Assembly (NCBI RefSeq): GCF_026212465.1
Contig: NC_080047.1
Span: forward strand, 40,162,922 to 40,226,921
Direction: 5' to 3'
Length of the DNA: 64,000 nucleotides
From: Amaranthus tricolor
Lineage: Eukaryota > Streptophyta > Magnoliopsida > Caryophyllales > Amaranthaceae
The position numbers and the translations under genes are program-made. Under the pieces are notes generated by a model. It saw nothing but the letters and a program-made list of their open reading frames with translations, searched no databases and was not told where the DNA came from. Each line of letters starts with the position of its first letter. Position 1 is the stretch's first letter. Below are positions 1 to 12,120 of this stretch, one piece after another.

Positions 1-207
1 GCTGTCTTAAAAAATATGATTAGTTTTTAGTTTTGAACACAACTCTACCGATTTTATGCTCTATATCCTCTCTTGATTCTAATAGTTGTTTTCTTGTACA
101 ATGGCCTCATGTATAAGATTATCACCGGCCTAACCCAATAAAATTTTTTAAATCACTCAAAATGTAAAATGTCAAATTCAATAATTAAATTGCCAATTTC
201 AAGCGTT
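1..207 (+). repeat. Long direct repeat, copy 1 (partner at 9629-9865)
   Basis: The first 207 bases match 9629-9865 with only scattered substitutions and one insertion of about 28 bases in the second copy. The pair brackets the Ca2+-ATPase gene in direct orientation. Copy 1 runs into the window edge, so its full length is unknown. Confidence 0.85.
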
Positions 208-899
208 AGAATATCTTCAAACACAATAGAATATAGGATATCTTCTATATAGTGTGAGTTAGTATGAATAAATCAAACACAAACTACAAAGCCAACGTAC
301 ACTACTAGAATATAGGATTAAGACTTTCTATCTCATATTTTCAGCATACTTAACATTATGCATAGGGCTGGCAAAAGCTGATCCGACTTGCTAACCTGAT
401 CAGAAATCGACCCGAAATTAGCAGATTTGGGTTAGATTTTTGACTCAATTAATTAAATGGGTCAACCCGACCTGATCTGTTTATTAAATGGGTTAGGTTC
501 AGGTTGAAATTTAAACCCGAAAAAAACCTGTTTAACCCATTTATTAAATGGGTCAATCAGGTCAGGTCGACCCATTTATTAAATCGGTCGACCATTAATA
601 TTTAACCTAAAGAGCCCAACAAATAAAGGCATATCTTACATTAGTCCAAGTCCAAGTCCATGTCAAAGTTTCGATCAACATGAATTCAGCTCAAAAGCAT
701 CTTCCTCGGCCACCATATTTAGATTGCCAATTCCAAGCATTAGAATATCTTCGAACACAATAGAATATAGGATATCTTCTACATAGTGTGGGTTAGTATG
801 AATAAATCAGACACTAACTACAAAGTCAACACTACTATCCTAGAATATAGGATTAAGACTTTCTATCTCATATTTTCAGCATACTTAACATGCTGCATA
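191..899 (+). repeat. Pair of ~175-bp direct repeats flanking a truncated hAT-like end
   Basis: Bases 191-363 and 723-899 are near-identical direct repeats sharing GAATATAGGATTAAGACTTT and the flanking words. Between them, 364-722 starts GGGCTGGCAAAAGCTGATCC and is rich in GGTCGACCC/GACCCGACC words. That looks like the terminal part of a non-autonomous hAT element, but no matching right terminus was found. The direct repeats might also be read as very short LTRs, but no primer-binding site is visible. Confidence 0.5.
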
Positions 900-1383
900 A
901 CATTTAGTTAGACAAATATATATAATCAAATTAACAATATGAAACAACGTAAAATATATCTAACTATATAAACTATATAAACAATATGAAATATGTCTTT
1001 TATAATTAAGGGTTCTAACACTAAACAATTAAAAATCTCAATCACATGCTAATATTTCGTACACGTCATCATCATCATACCTAGTGTATCCCACTCATAG
1101 AAAAATATGATCAGGATCTGGGAAGAGAAGAATGACGGCAACTCATACTCATCGAGGAGAATGCTGTCAAAGAGTCTCTCGACTCGAAAAAGGTCTTTAA
1201 AGAGAGCTAATATTCCTCACACATAAACAATAAAAAGAAGAAACACATTTATAAATGAAATTATATGACTGCTCAATACACGATGCATTAAAATACAAAA
1301 AAATAAAAAAAAATCTTGTAACCCTGTACCATATTCTAAGTACTTCTATACATGAAAGCATAACAAGATAATGAATTAAAGCA
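900..1383. other. 3' flank of the Ca2+-ATPase gene, no gene seen
   Basis: This AT-rich stretch lies downstream of the pump's stop codon on the minus strand and presumably holds its 3'UTR and polyadenylation signals. A short open stretch on the minus strand around 1110-1200 has no recognisable homology. I see no other feature. Confidence 0.4.
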
Positions 1384-4300
1384 TTATGTTATGTTATGTC
1401 TCTTCCAGAAGCATATGTACTTCCATTTGATGTAGCTGAAAAATGGTTTTTCCGTAACAGGTATGTACTTGACCAGCCACCCTAGAGGCCAAGATACTAC
1501 TGCAATGCCAATACAAGCACCCCACTGTCCCCAATTCAGTCTTTCTGTATTTGCAAATTTCTTAAGGAACTCCACCATCACCACTTGGAGGATAATTGTT
1601 ACGCCAATTATGGCAATGAATAACTTGTTCTTGTGTATCCCTTCAAATATGTTTTTCTTTTCTAGCTTTCTTGCGTTGAATTCATTGAAAATCTGGCACA
1701 ATACAAAGGTGTTGAATAATAGTGTGTCCTTCACTTTGCTCCCTACACCAAATATCACCTCGCCCTTGAACTGTAAAGTTAAGAGAACTGCAATCTGGTA
1801 TAAGGCTTGTGCCATTAGGTTCCTCCACATGATGTTGGTAATAAGCGGCTCTGTTCTTCCAACTGGTGCCTTGTCCATTAATTCTTTTGTGGGTTTTTCT
1901 GTTGCAAGAGCAAGGGCACCTAATGTGTCCATGATCAAGTTAACCCATAATAGTTGAACTGCGGTTAATGGAACCTCACCTGCTGATACTGCTGCTACGA
2001 AGTTGATGGTCAGAGCTGCCACATTTACCGTAAGTTGAAACTGGATGAACTTTTGAATGTTGTTGTAAACACATCTACCCCAATTTAAAACGGTTGCCAC
2101 TGAAGCAAAATTATCATCTAGGATGACAATATCTGAGCTCTCCTTTGCAACTTCTGTCCCTTGTATGCCCATCGAAAGACCTATATCTGCCTCCTTCAGA
2201 GCTGGTGCATCATTTGTGCCGTCTCCAGTTACTGCAACCACATGACCATTTTGCTTGAGACATTGCACCATCAAAAGCTTATCAAAAGGAGAAGATCTCG
2301 CCATCACACGTATTTTATCGACTTTTGCTTTCCTTTGATCGTCACTGTAGTTTCTGAATTCAGGACCTTCAACAACAGCATCTTTGATGTTGTCACCAGG
2401 TTGCAAGATCCCACATTCAACAGCTATGGCTCTTGCAGTATAAAGATTGTCACCTGTGATCATCTTAATGTTAACTCCAGCATTTTGGCAATCTTGAACA
2501 GCTTTCTTTACCCCAGGTCTACATGGATCTTTAAGACCCACCATTCCAAGCAAGGTCAGACTATCATCAGTGAGTTTTTCCTTGGCAATATCTTTACCAT
2601 CATGAAGGACCACTTGCTTATGTGCAAAGGCTATGCATCGGAGGCTACTTGCTGCCATGCTTTGAATTACTTGTTCGAATCGCTCCTTTGCATCACCATC
2701 CATTAAAAAGAAATTTCCTGATGCATCATAGTAACTTGAGCACTTTTCTAGTACCATCTCCGCAGCACCTTTCCAATGTATATGAGCTATACTTTCGTTC
2801 TTTTTCTTTATCAATACCCCACTTCTTTTTTTCTGTGAATTGAAAGCTTCCACGTGAAGGATTGAATAACTCTGACTCAGTGTTTGCATGTTCATCTTGT
2901 GCTCCAACACTGCCCAAGAGAGAAGAGCCTTCTCTGTTGGACTTCCCGAAAACTCGTACTCAGAGCTAGAAGAACTCTTGTAAACACTACCGGTAGTATT
3001 TAGTCCAACTCCTTGTTGGATTAATTCAAGAAGATCGAAAGCAATCTTATTGATGTCGCCTTTTTCGACAGGATTCTGACCCAACCAGAATTTTGTGACC
3101 TTCATTTGGTTGAGGGTGAGAGTGCCTGTTTTGTCTGTGCAAATTATTGTTGCTGATCCCATTGTCTCACATGCTGAAAGTTTACGAACCATGGCCTGAT
3201 CAGCCATCATCCTCTTCATCGAATAAGCGAGTGTGAGGGTGACAGCCAATGGCAAACCTTCGGGAATCGCAACCACAATTATGGTAACAGCAGCAGAAAC
3301 AATTTTGACAACAGCGTTGAGCACATCATTAGCACTCGTTTTGCTTCCATTGTATTCTGTTTTGCCCTCATCATCTTTCGTATTCCCAGTGAAGTATCGA
3401 ACTAACAACACTACAAGAACAAAGAAAGCCACAGCTAGACCAAGCTTACCAATTGAAGACGTCAAATTATTAAGTCGTTCTTGTAATGGTGTCTGTTCAT
3501 CTCTGTTGTGGCTGACAGAGCTCATCATCTCACCCCATAGTGTGTTCATCCCTACTGAAGTCACCAACATCTTGCCATAACCATCTGCAACTTTAGTTCC
3601 TGAGATCAAAAACGGGTGTTGAGCTTCATCAATGGTGACGTGGTCACTCTCTCCGGTCATGCTAGACTCATCAATTTGTAGTGAATGTCCATTAACAAAC
3701 AAGCCATCAGCTGGTACTTGATCCCCTATTTTCAAACAGACAATGTCTCCCACTACGATATCATAAATCGAAACTTGTTGCCTTCGCCCACCCCTCACGA
3801 CATCCACCTTGATGTTGTTGCTTTGTTTAGATAACTTCTCAAATTGTCTACTTTGCCTGAAGTTACTAAGAGAAGATACAATAATAACAAGAAGAACAGC
3901 AACAAAGATGCTACCTCCATCATACCAACCTTCTTTTATCCCTTTCTCTTTAATCCCAAAACCAAGTGAAAGAGAAGCACAAAATAGAAGAATAAGAATG
4001 GTAAAATCTTTGAAAGCTTCCCACACAAAGTGTAAAAGCCCGAGAGAAGGTGGTTTTTTGAAAGTATTTGTACCAAAAATTTCACTACGGTTCGCAAAGT
4101 CTTTTTTATCACCACAAAGACCATTTTCTAGATTTGTTTGAAGTTGAAAAGCAATAGAATCTACTCCACCAATTGCAAACTCCTTAAGTTTTTCGATATT
4201 TTTTTGTTTTGTGAGTTTGGTAAGTGATTGTTGATCAACATCGGAGAAAGTTAACCGTGAATCATCAAGGTTAACAATAGAGTAAGAAGAACCCTCACTT

Positions 4301-4452
4301 ATGAAAAGTACGGTTCGAGGAGGCATAAACACTCTCGAATAATATATTCGAGCAAACGCCTTGCGCCATATTTTGTTGTAATAGCTAAGTTCTTGAGGTA
4401 TGCTTAGCAAATGATCAATGCTAGCTAAGTTTGTAGGTAACAAATTGGACAT
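1384..4452 (-). CDS. Autoinhibited Ca2+-ATPase, plasma-membrane type (ACA12/13-like)
   Basis: This is a P2B-type calcium pump that uses ATP to export Ca2+ from the cytosol. The frame stays open upstream to 4587, but the first in-frame ATG is at 4452, which gives 1022 residues, close to the family's usual 1,020-1,030. Numbered from that ATG, the order is an N-terminal basic/aromatic calmodulin-binding-like stretch (about 26-42), an actuator TGES motif (266-269), the membrane PEGL ion-binding motif (397-400), the phosphorylation motif DKTGTLT (D440), the nucleotide-binding KGAAE (561-565), TGDGTNDAP (742-750) and a C-terminal block of membrane helices. All catalytic motifs are intact and there is no intron, which matches the ACA12/ACA13 subgroup of Arabidopsis. 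Calmodulin relief of N-terminal autoinhibition is known for the family and is not shown here. The many short frames on the opposite strand are shadows. Confidence 0.96.
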   Translation of the reverse strand: MSNLLPTNLASIDHLLSIPQELSYYNKIWRKAFARIYYSRVFMPPRTVLFISEGSSYSIVNLDDSRLTFSDVDQQSLTKLTKQKNIEKLKEFAIGGVDSIAFQLQTNLENGLCGDKKDFANRSEIFGTNTFKKPPSLGLLHFVWEAFKDFTILILLFCASLSLGFGIKEKGIKEGWYDGGSIFVAVLLVIIVSSLSNFRQSRQFEKLSKQSNNIKVDVVRGGRRQQVSIYDIVVGDIVCLKIGDQVPADGLFVNGHSLQIDESSMTGESDHVTIDEAQHPFLISGTKVADGYGKMLVTSVGMNTLWGEMMSSVSHNRDEQTPLQERLNNLTSSIGKLGLAVAFFVLVVLLVRYFTGNTKDDEGKTEYNGSKTSANDVLNAVVKIVSAAVTIIVVAIPEGLPLAVTLTLAYSMKRMMADQAMVRKLSACETMGSATIICTDKTGTLTLNQMKVTKFWLGQNPVEKGDINKIAFDLLELIQQGVGLNTTGSVYKSSSSSEYEFSGSPTEKALLSWAVLEHKMNMQTLSQSYSILHVEAFNSQKKRSGVLIKKKNESIAHIHWKGAAEMVLEKCSSYYDASGNFFLMDGDAKERFEQVIQSMAASSLRCIAFAHKQVVLHDGKDIAKEKLTDDSLTLLGMVGLKDPCRPGVKKAVQDCQNAGVNIKMITGDNLYTARAIAVECGILQPGDNIKDAVVEGPEFRNYSDDQRKAKVDKIRVMARSSPFDKLLMVQCLKQNGHVVAVTGDGTNDAPALKEADIGLSMGIQGTEVAKESSDIVILDDNFASVATVLNWGRCVYNNIQKFIQFQLTVNVAALTINFVAAVSAGEVPLTAVQLLWVNLIMDTLGALALATEKPTKELMDKAPVGRTEPLITNIMWRNLMAQALYQIAVLLTLQFKGEVIFGVGSKVKDTLLFNTFVLCQIFNEFNARKLEKKNIFEGIHKNKLFIAIIGVTIILQVVMVEFLKKFANTERLNWGQWGACIGIAVVSWPLGWLVKYIPVTEKPFFSYIKWKYICFWKRHNIT

Positions 4453-4585
4453 ACTTTTGTTGCAAATTAAATATGTAGCTCTAGTTTTATTTTTGAGGTT
4501 TATTGTGAATTGTTGGACACTTTGGTGTGAATTCTTATTTTTGAGGTTTATTGTAAGTTGGATGGTGATGATGTGTTTGTGTTTC

Positions 4586-4594
4586 AATATATAG
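4586..4594 (-). promoter_or_regulatory. TATA-like box of the Ca2+-ATPase gene
   Basis: Read on the minus strand there is a TATATATTG stretch about 135 bases upstream of the ATG at 4452. This would give a leader of roughly 100 bases. It overlaps the upstream end of the open frame, which supports starting translation at 4452. No mapped transcript start is available. Confidence 0.35.
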
Positions 4595-5105
4595 TCATTA
4601 ATTTATGCGGATAGGAAGATATGCGGAAACTCGGTAGCTTTTTCCATGCAAGTACATGAATATATAGTCAATTTTATCACTTGCTAATTGCTTTCGCACT
4701 AGGTCGGTATATATCGGTCACTTAAATATTGCTATATATTCCTTCCTATAGACTAATTCATGATTTTTTTCTTATTTATTTTTAATAATGTTTGATTAAA
4801 AAAATAAAATTTAATATTAATAAAATTAACATTGATAAAAGTCAATTAAAATTCAAGTTAATTATATTTTTACTCATAAATTAAGAATAAAACACATGAA
4901 GTATTAATACTGATCTATAAATAATGCTAAAAAAGAAAATGGAATAATAATTATTTCGTTTTTTTAAATTGCTTGTTACATTGTAGTTATTAAAATTATT
5001 TGCCTTTTAAGCTTATTTTACTCTCTTATATTTATTATTATTATTATTATCCCATTTTAAGAGATTTTTTTTGGGAGATATATCTCAAATTTAACCCATT
5101 AAAAA

Positions 5106-5245
5106 TTAATGTTTACTTATCATATTTTTAATATCTACTTATATTATCCTTAATGGTTACTTATCGTATTCTTAATGCTTGTTTTCAATATCTTAAGACT
5201 TAAATATCTACTTATATCATTCTTAATGCCTACTTATAATATTTT
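5106..5245 (+). repeat. 22-bp minisatellite, locus 1
   Basis: About six degenerate copies of a unit close to CTTAATGCCTACTTATAAT plus three bases follow one another. The same unit forms a second array at 61167-61355. The region between the Ca2+-ATPase promoter and this array (4620-5105) is AT-rich and otherwise empty. Confidence 0.7.
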
Positions 5246-5454
5246 GAAAATTAATATAATGTTCCTAACACTATATTCGTTTTTCTAACTTCACAACAAT
5301 TTGATTTAAGATAATGTTCCTTACACTTTTATAGTTTTATCCATATTTTTCTTTCATTTTTAATTTTATCACATATAATTAGTGGAATGTATCTTTTTTT
5401 TTTTAACACTTGTGTTATTGCATATTGTTACAATATCTTAGATATTGAGAAAGA

Positions 5455-5535
<81 letters not shown>

Positions 5536-5565
5536 TATTATTATTATTATTATTATTATTATTGT
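5455..5565 (+). repeat. (AAT)n followed by (ATT)n microsatellite
   Basis: A run of AAT units to about 5533 switches directly to ATT units, so the whole tract is self-complementary and could fold into a hairpin. The isoleucine-rich frame across it is not a gene. Bases 5566-6480 beyond it are AT-rich and hold nothing I can identify apart from the imperfect inverted repeat arm at 5800-5870. Confidence 0.9.
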
Positions 5566-6487
5566 GTATAAAATCAAAAATGATAAAAACAAATTTCATA
5601 TGAAATTGTCTCATAGAGAGACGTTCAATACAAGGAGCTTGGGCTAATTAAGTACAAAAGTAAAAGTATTGATTAAGTAAGTTATGCTATTTAACTCAAT
5701 TAAAAATTATCTCATAATAATACAATCTTAAATGCGAATTAATTTAATAATAATCACTTGGTTAGGAAGATATACATGCATATTCCTCAACAAGGATGCA
5801 ACTAGCCAGCGAGTACAGCATAATACGAGGTAGCTTATCTAACAAGTAAGCAATCTTATACCACATGTACGTGGAAATTGACTTTTTAAATTTTTTTTTG
5901 TTTTTGAATTTTTAATTGATCATTCCAACATATGCTCTCTCCGTTGTCCTATCTTCTTTTCAAATAGATTTTACGAATTTTAGTGTTAATTTTTAATTAT
6001 AATTTCTTATTAATCTATATTAAAAAGCATACTCATGTAAGATCTTGATAGATTCGTCTCAATATTTATATTTTAAATATCAACTTTTAAGAATTTTTAA
6101 AAACTCACAATTAAAATTATTTGACTTTTAAATTTGTGTTGAAATTTGCGTAAAATAAAAATAAATGAGAATAACAAATGAAAATAGAGAGTAAAACTTT
6201 TTTTATAAATAATTTTAAGCTAATTGAAATTCAAAAACTATTATAAGCAAACTTTTTATTATTTTTGATTTTAACTTTTGGAGTTTTGAGGTACTCTTTT
6301 CTCTCAAATATGGATAGTGATTATTGGGATCACATTAAAATAGCTCATAATTAGGGATCACATTAAATTTGTGTTAAATATTCTGTTATTTTTTTAATAT
6401 AATGTTAAAATTGAATCGTGTTTAATTGCTTATAATTTTTGTAAGAATTAAATAGGGGCCAAATTATGATTTTGAATTAGGAGGTCA

Positions 6488-7168
<681 letters not shown>

Positions 7169-7172
<4 letters not shown>

Positions 7173-8753
7173 TCATTTATATCATTTTATACTTCTTATT
7201 GATGGTCGTTAGTAATTCCGTGTTTATTTTGAAGATTTATGCTACTTTACTCGTTTTGGTTATTCATGTTGATTTTAAGTGGTTTTGATATTTTTAAGCA
7301 TGATTCTTATGGTTTTAATGATGGTGGAGTTCACTAAGGAATTTTAGCTCGGGTAAAGATGTTCTACAAAGAAAATGAGCAAAAGAGTAAAAGTGTGTTT
7401 ATAAGGCAAAGGTTTTGAGGTGAAATTTGATACATGTCTACTATTTGGGTCATAAGTTTTCATAAAAAGATTGTATAAATGCAAGGTTTGCGGCATTGGA
7501 AATTAGACTTCAAGATCTTTTCAATAGTATATTATATGCCCAATTTCGACAACCAAGCAAGAAATGACGACCGTTTAAAGTTTGCTGAAATTGTCAGGCA
7601 AAAAAGCCGACCCGACTTCGTGGTCGTGGAAGTGAACGCCGACTAGGCTTTTTCTTCTGGATTCCGTGCAGCCTTTTTTTCATCACTTTAATTTTCTAAT
7701 ATTTTATTTTACTTTTTTTAATTAAGTTCTTAGGGTTTATTTAATGGTTAATAAGGAGAATTAGGTTAAGCCTTTTTTGGGGGCTCCTTTCTCCATCATC
7801 TTCCTCTCCTCTTCCTCATCATTTCCTAGGAATTTCTTACTCCTTTTTCATTAGTTTACTCTAGAATTCATCCTTTAATTTAGTTCTTCATTAAGTTTTG
7901 CCATTAATCTTTCATTGAGTTTAACATTTAATTTCCTTTATTTTTAATTTCGTGTACTAGTTTAATCTTCCATTAGTGAACTTTTTATTATTGTTATTAA
8001 TCAGTCCTTAATAATAATTAGTTTTGTTCTTCATTTATTGTTCTTGATTTGATTATTGTGTTCTTTGGTATTTAGTCATTGCTCCTCTTGTGGTTTTCAT
8101 TAATATCATTCTTATTCATGTCTAGTATCATTTTAGGGTTTTTGTTTATTTCTTTTACCGTGAATAGTGCATAGGTCCATTTTCTAGGGTTAGGGTTTGA
8201 ACCTATAATTCAAGTATGATTTGAGAATTGAAAATGTCTATAAAATTAGGATTTAAGTGGTTAAATTGTGCTAATAACCCTAAATTAAATATGTTTTGTT
8301 GGACTAGTCAATAGAACTAGCGTGTGAGATAAGGATCAGCTTTGCTTTAGGGTAAATTTTAGTTAAATTCTTATTAATTTGTTCATTAAAACTAGCGTGT
8401 GAGAATCGAATTAGTAAGGTCTAAATTTAGTAATTAATCAACAGAGTGAGAGATTGACATTAACAAGATCAAATTTAATCACATAATTAATTCGATGTTT
8501 CATAGATACTAATAAGAGCTTGATCAAACAAGAATTTAGCGAATTTTCGAAACCCTAGATCTTTTCATCATATAGTTTAAACCCATATTTTCATTGCATT
8601 TTTAGTTTGTCAGACAAAAATCAATCAAACATTTTTTCTCTTTGAGCAATATAATTAGTAGAAATTAATAAGTTTCTTGTCCTAACTTCTTTGTGTTCGA
8701 CCTGCAACTATACGTACACTGTGTACTTGCGGTTAAATAAAATTTGCACACCA
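7169..8753 (+). mobile_element. Probable solo LTR of an Athila-like Ty3 retrotransposon
   Basis: The segment starts TGAATC and ends ACACCA, with alternating TA directly on both sides, as expected for insertion into a TA microsatellite. Its last 90 bases carry the phrase pattern 'gttcgacctgcaac...gtgtacttgcgg', which from memory resembles the 3' end of Athila-clade LTRs. The length of 1,585 bases fits that clade. No internal domain, primer-binding site or second LTR follows, so it looks like a solo LTR left by recombination. Clade assignment is by recollection, and the target duplication cannot be proven inside TA repeats. Confidence 0.5.
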
Positions 8754-8771
8754 TATATATATATATATATA

Positions 8772-9106
8772 GGGTCAAGTTCCAGTGAAAACCAAACTTA
8801 TATATGAGAACCATAAAAACCAATCTACCTAATAAAAACGTGTTACTTTTTACAAAAAATGTGTTACTTTTGGCAAATCAATATTACTTTTTTTTTGAAA
8901 AAAAGTAGACGTGTTACTTTTAAAAAAATAATACATAGTAACACGGTTTTTTCCGAAAAGTAACACTTTTTAATGTAAAAAGTCATACCTTTTTTTTGAG
9001 TTTTGTTCATAATTTTTTTTCTAAAAATAGTACTTTTTTGTCTAAAAGTAACATCTTTTTGATAGAAAAATAACAATTTTTTGTCAGATAGATTGATTCT
9101 CGCGAT

Positions 9107-9115
<9 letters not shown>
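8772..9115. mobile_element. Small inverted-repeat element (MITE-like) built from GTGTTACTTTT motifs
   Basis: Left arm 8799-8829 and right arm 9083-9115 are inverted copies sharing TATATATGAGAA and AATCTA words. The interior holds many GTGTTACTTTT / AAAAGTAACAC motifs in both orientations, so it can fold back. TA runs lie on both outer sides. There is no coding capacity. Confidence 0.5.
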
Positions 9116-9141
<26 letters not shown>

Positions 9142-9379
9142 GAAAATAATTAAGTAAATGATCAGATTAAAGAAATTATATTAGCCCTGACTAAAAAAAA
9201 TGTATCTGATGAAAAAATAACTTGTTAGCTAAGCTACCCCGTATAACTTGCTGCCTTGTAAGGTACTGGTTAGCCGTACGATTAAGAATGCGTGTAAAAG
9301 ATGATGGAATCTCTGGATCCAGCGCAATAATATCGTCCTAACTCCTAACCAAGTATTAAGTGCTGATGCCGACCACGAT

Positions 9380-9530
9380 ATTATTATTATTATTATTATT
9401 ATTATTACGGTCCATTATGAAACCGACTTACAGTGAGACGAATTCAAAATAAAAAGCCTATGAGCTAAAAGCTTACATATCTCACGATGAGATTATCTCA
9501 TTCAAGAATTTGTGTTATTATTGTTATTAC

Positions 9531-9576
<46 letters not shown>
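9380..9576 (+). repeat. Two ATT microsatellites and intervening inverted gagat/atctc motif
   Basis: ATT runs occupy 9380-9406 and 9532-9576. Between them 'atctcacgatgagat' is a short inverted repeat. Nothing coding is present. Confidence 0.7.
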
Positions 9577-9628
9577 GCTTTCTCGTTTTGAAAGTCCCCG
9601 TTAAATTTATCTTAATTTTCGTTTTTAA

Positions 9629-9865
9629 GCTGTCCTAAAAAATATGATTTGTTTTTATTTTTGAACACAACTCTACCACTTTCATGCTGTATATCCTCTC
9701 TTGATTCTAATAGTTGTTTTCTTGTGCAATGGCCTCATGTATAAGATTATCACCGGCCCAACCCAATAAGTTTTTTTAAATCACTCAAAATTAAATTTTA
9801 AATTCCTCATTCCAAAATGTTAAATGTCAAATTCAATACTTAAATTGCCAATTCCAAGCGTTAAG
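9629..9865 (+). repeat. Long direct repeat, copy 2 (partner at 1-207)
   Basis: This copy begins with GCTGTCCTAAAAAATATGAT and follows the same order of words as bases 1-207, including CTCTTGATTCTAATAGTTG and GCCTCATGTATAAGATTATC. It could mark a segmental duplication or a dispersed repeat. Confidence 0.85.
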
Positions 9866-11220
9866 TTCAACAAAGATCCAACTTGTAATTTATTTTGTTT
9901 TAATTTTTTTTTTGAGCTAGTTTTGTGAGAGACCATCTTTCGGGGAGACATCTTTAAAAAAAGAGCTTATAAAAAGCACGTATTCACATAGTATGTATTA
10001 GATGGACTATTTATGTTATAAACTAATGTCAATATGTTTATGAGTTATGTAGGAATGTTATTTAATTTAAGAATGTTTATGTTATGCTTTTTATTTTTAT
10101 TTTTTATGTTTATGCTAAGAATGTTGTTATTATAGTTTATTTTGATATTAAAGTTTATCCTTAAAGTTAGACTACAAATTTTTAAGTTTATTGTGTAAAG
10201 TTTCTAATTTTTTTAAGTAGTTATGTTAATTATTTAAATCTAAGATTTATTATGATAAATTAAATTAAGATTTTGTAAGTGAAAAATGACCCAAATTACT
10301 CATAGGTCATTCGGCCACTAACATAAAAAAAAAAAAAAATTTGATTTACTATTTTAAATTATTACAAGGCATTTTTGTGATAATAATACAATAAGAATTT
10401 AAAAAGATGATTTTGAGAAATTTTTATAAGTTATTAACTATTGAAGTGTTTTTCTTGAATATATGAGATTTCATAATAAAAAGTAACTTTTAATCACTAT
10501 TTAATACAAAATATTTTATTTGCTAACTATTTGACCAAAATTTATGTAAATTGATATAAAAGTATTTTAGTAAACTTGTCGGCTCAAACTATGTGTGAAA
10601 TATTGATTTTGTGAAATTACAAGTTTTACTTGTTTTATAATTAGAAATATTGACTTTTGTGAAAATTATAAGTTCGACTTGCTTTAAAACTAGAAATGTT
10701 GAATTTTGTGAAATTATAAGTTTTATTTGTTTTACAACTAGAATGTTGATTTTTGCAAATCTAAAAAGTTTACTTGTTTTTCTAAACTTGAAATATTGAC
10801 TTTAGGTGGACTTGTAGAATTTTGAAAACTTATCTAAATGATACAATTTAAACTTGAATTTTAATTAGAATATTTGATTTGTTTTTTGAAGAGAATAAAT
10901 ATTTATTTATTATAAAGTTGAAAATGTTGATTTTGAGAACTTCTTTAAAGAGAAATAGATTTTAGTCGCTACTTGTGGAAAATATTAATTTGGAGACTAT
11001 TAATAGAATATTAAGTTATTAGTGTAAATTTAGTGAACTATTAAAAATAAAGTTATAAATAAAATTTAATGTGTAAAAATTTAATAATAAATGAATAAAA
11101 ACCAAAAGGTTTGTTTTACTTTATGATTAAGAATTTTATTAAATAAAATAGGTTATCACCTAAGTTGATCAAAGTCAAATTGTAGTAATAAAAACGTGTT
11201 GTACTTGTGTGAATGAATAT
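9866..11220. repeat. AT-rich repeat remnant with ~48-bp tandem repeat at 10598-10800
   Basis: Four to five diverged units of about 48 bases (AAATATTGATTTTGTGAAAT followed by an AAGTTTTACTTG-like part) begin near 10598, 10646, 10694 and 10742. Such subrepeats are common in long LTRs. The rest of the stretch is AT-rich and without genes. Confidence 0.55.
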
Positions 11221-12120
11221 TGATTGAATGACCCTGATAGTAAGGTAATGACGAACCATGGACCGGCATGTAAAATCAAGCCGCCCGTGTTGGCCGACAC
11301 GTAAATTGCGGTGTAAGACAGGGGGTTAGCAACCTTTCCTGTAGAGCTCGAGCATAAATTGTATTGGAGGGATGACGACTCCCACCACAGTTAGGGTTTA
11401 GGACTATGGTCCTCACCTAATCAGACCCTTACATATATCAGGTGTCATATTGTTGTGCTTGTTGATCAGTGATAAACATGATTAGTATTGATGCTATGAT
11501 GCATGGTGCGGTTATGAGTATTAAACAAATGAACTTGCTGAAGTATTAAGATTACTGAATTGTATAAGTGGCAGTAACGTACTTTTGTCAGAATTGAGAA
11601 TGATATCTTAATGATTTAAAAGTATAGAACAGTAAAAGAATATAGTAAAAGTATACAGTGGTGTCAATTAATTATAAGCTTATACTTAAATTATTACTTG
11701 TAAATGTAGCGTATAATTTCCGTATTTTGAGCTGGATAAGAAGTTATGCTCGGCGTTAAGTGCTGACCGATCCAATTGACTGTCATCTATATCATGGATG
11801 GCAGCATTTAGCAGGATTTAGTTTCAGGTTCCGGTTCAGGCCGCAACAATTACTATTTATCGAGAACTTAGCTGCTATTTTTACTTTTATTGATGACTTG
11901 ATGACGATGTATCTTTTTTTTTCATTTTGAACAAACAATACTTCTTATCAGATGTAATATTTTACTTTTATTTTAAACAGTTTCAGTTTTTATGATTTAA
12001 AGTTTTTAATAATTCGGCATTTTAAGACTTTCGCGATATTTTTGTTTTAAAACATTATTATTAAATGTTACTTATGTATCGAGATTGCCGCACCTGTTAC
12101 AGCGGACAACCGGGAAATGG
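11221..12120 (+). repeat. Possible Ty3-type LTR remnant
   Basis: Base composition rises abruptly here, with words such as 'ggaccggcatgtaaaatcaagc' and 'gagattgccgcacctgttac' that recall the 3' parts of chromovirus LTRs. I cannot place either LTR end and see no internal domains, so this remains a loose assignment. It could be any decayed repeat. Confidence 0.25.

Noticed and set aside
1463..4141. Several plus-strand frames of 70-180 residues opposite the Ca2+-ATPase
   Set aside because: They are complementary-strand shadows of a conserved gene and carry no motif of their own.
4453..4587. N-terminal extension of the Ca2+-ATPase frame
   Set aside because: It has no ATG, overlaps a TATA-like box and contains a slippage-type repeat; homology and the first ATG place the start at 4452.
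5387..5647. Open frame with a long isoleucine run
   Set aside because: It translates an AAT/ATT microsatellite.
8864..9112. Lys/Phe-rich 82-residue frame on the minus strand
   Set aside because: It lies inside a foldback repeat of GTGTTACTTTT motifs and resembles no protein.
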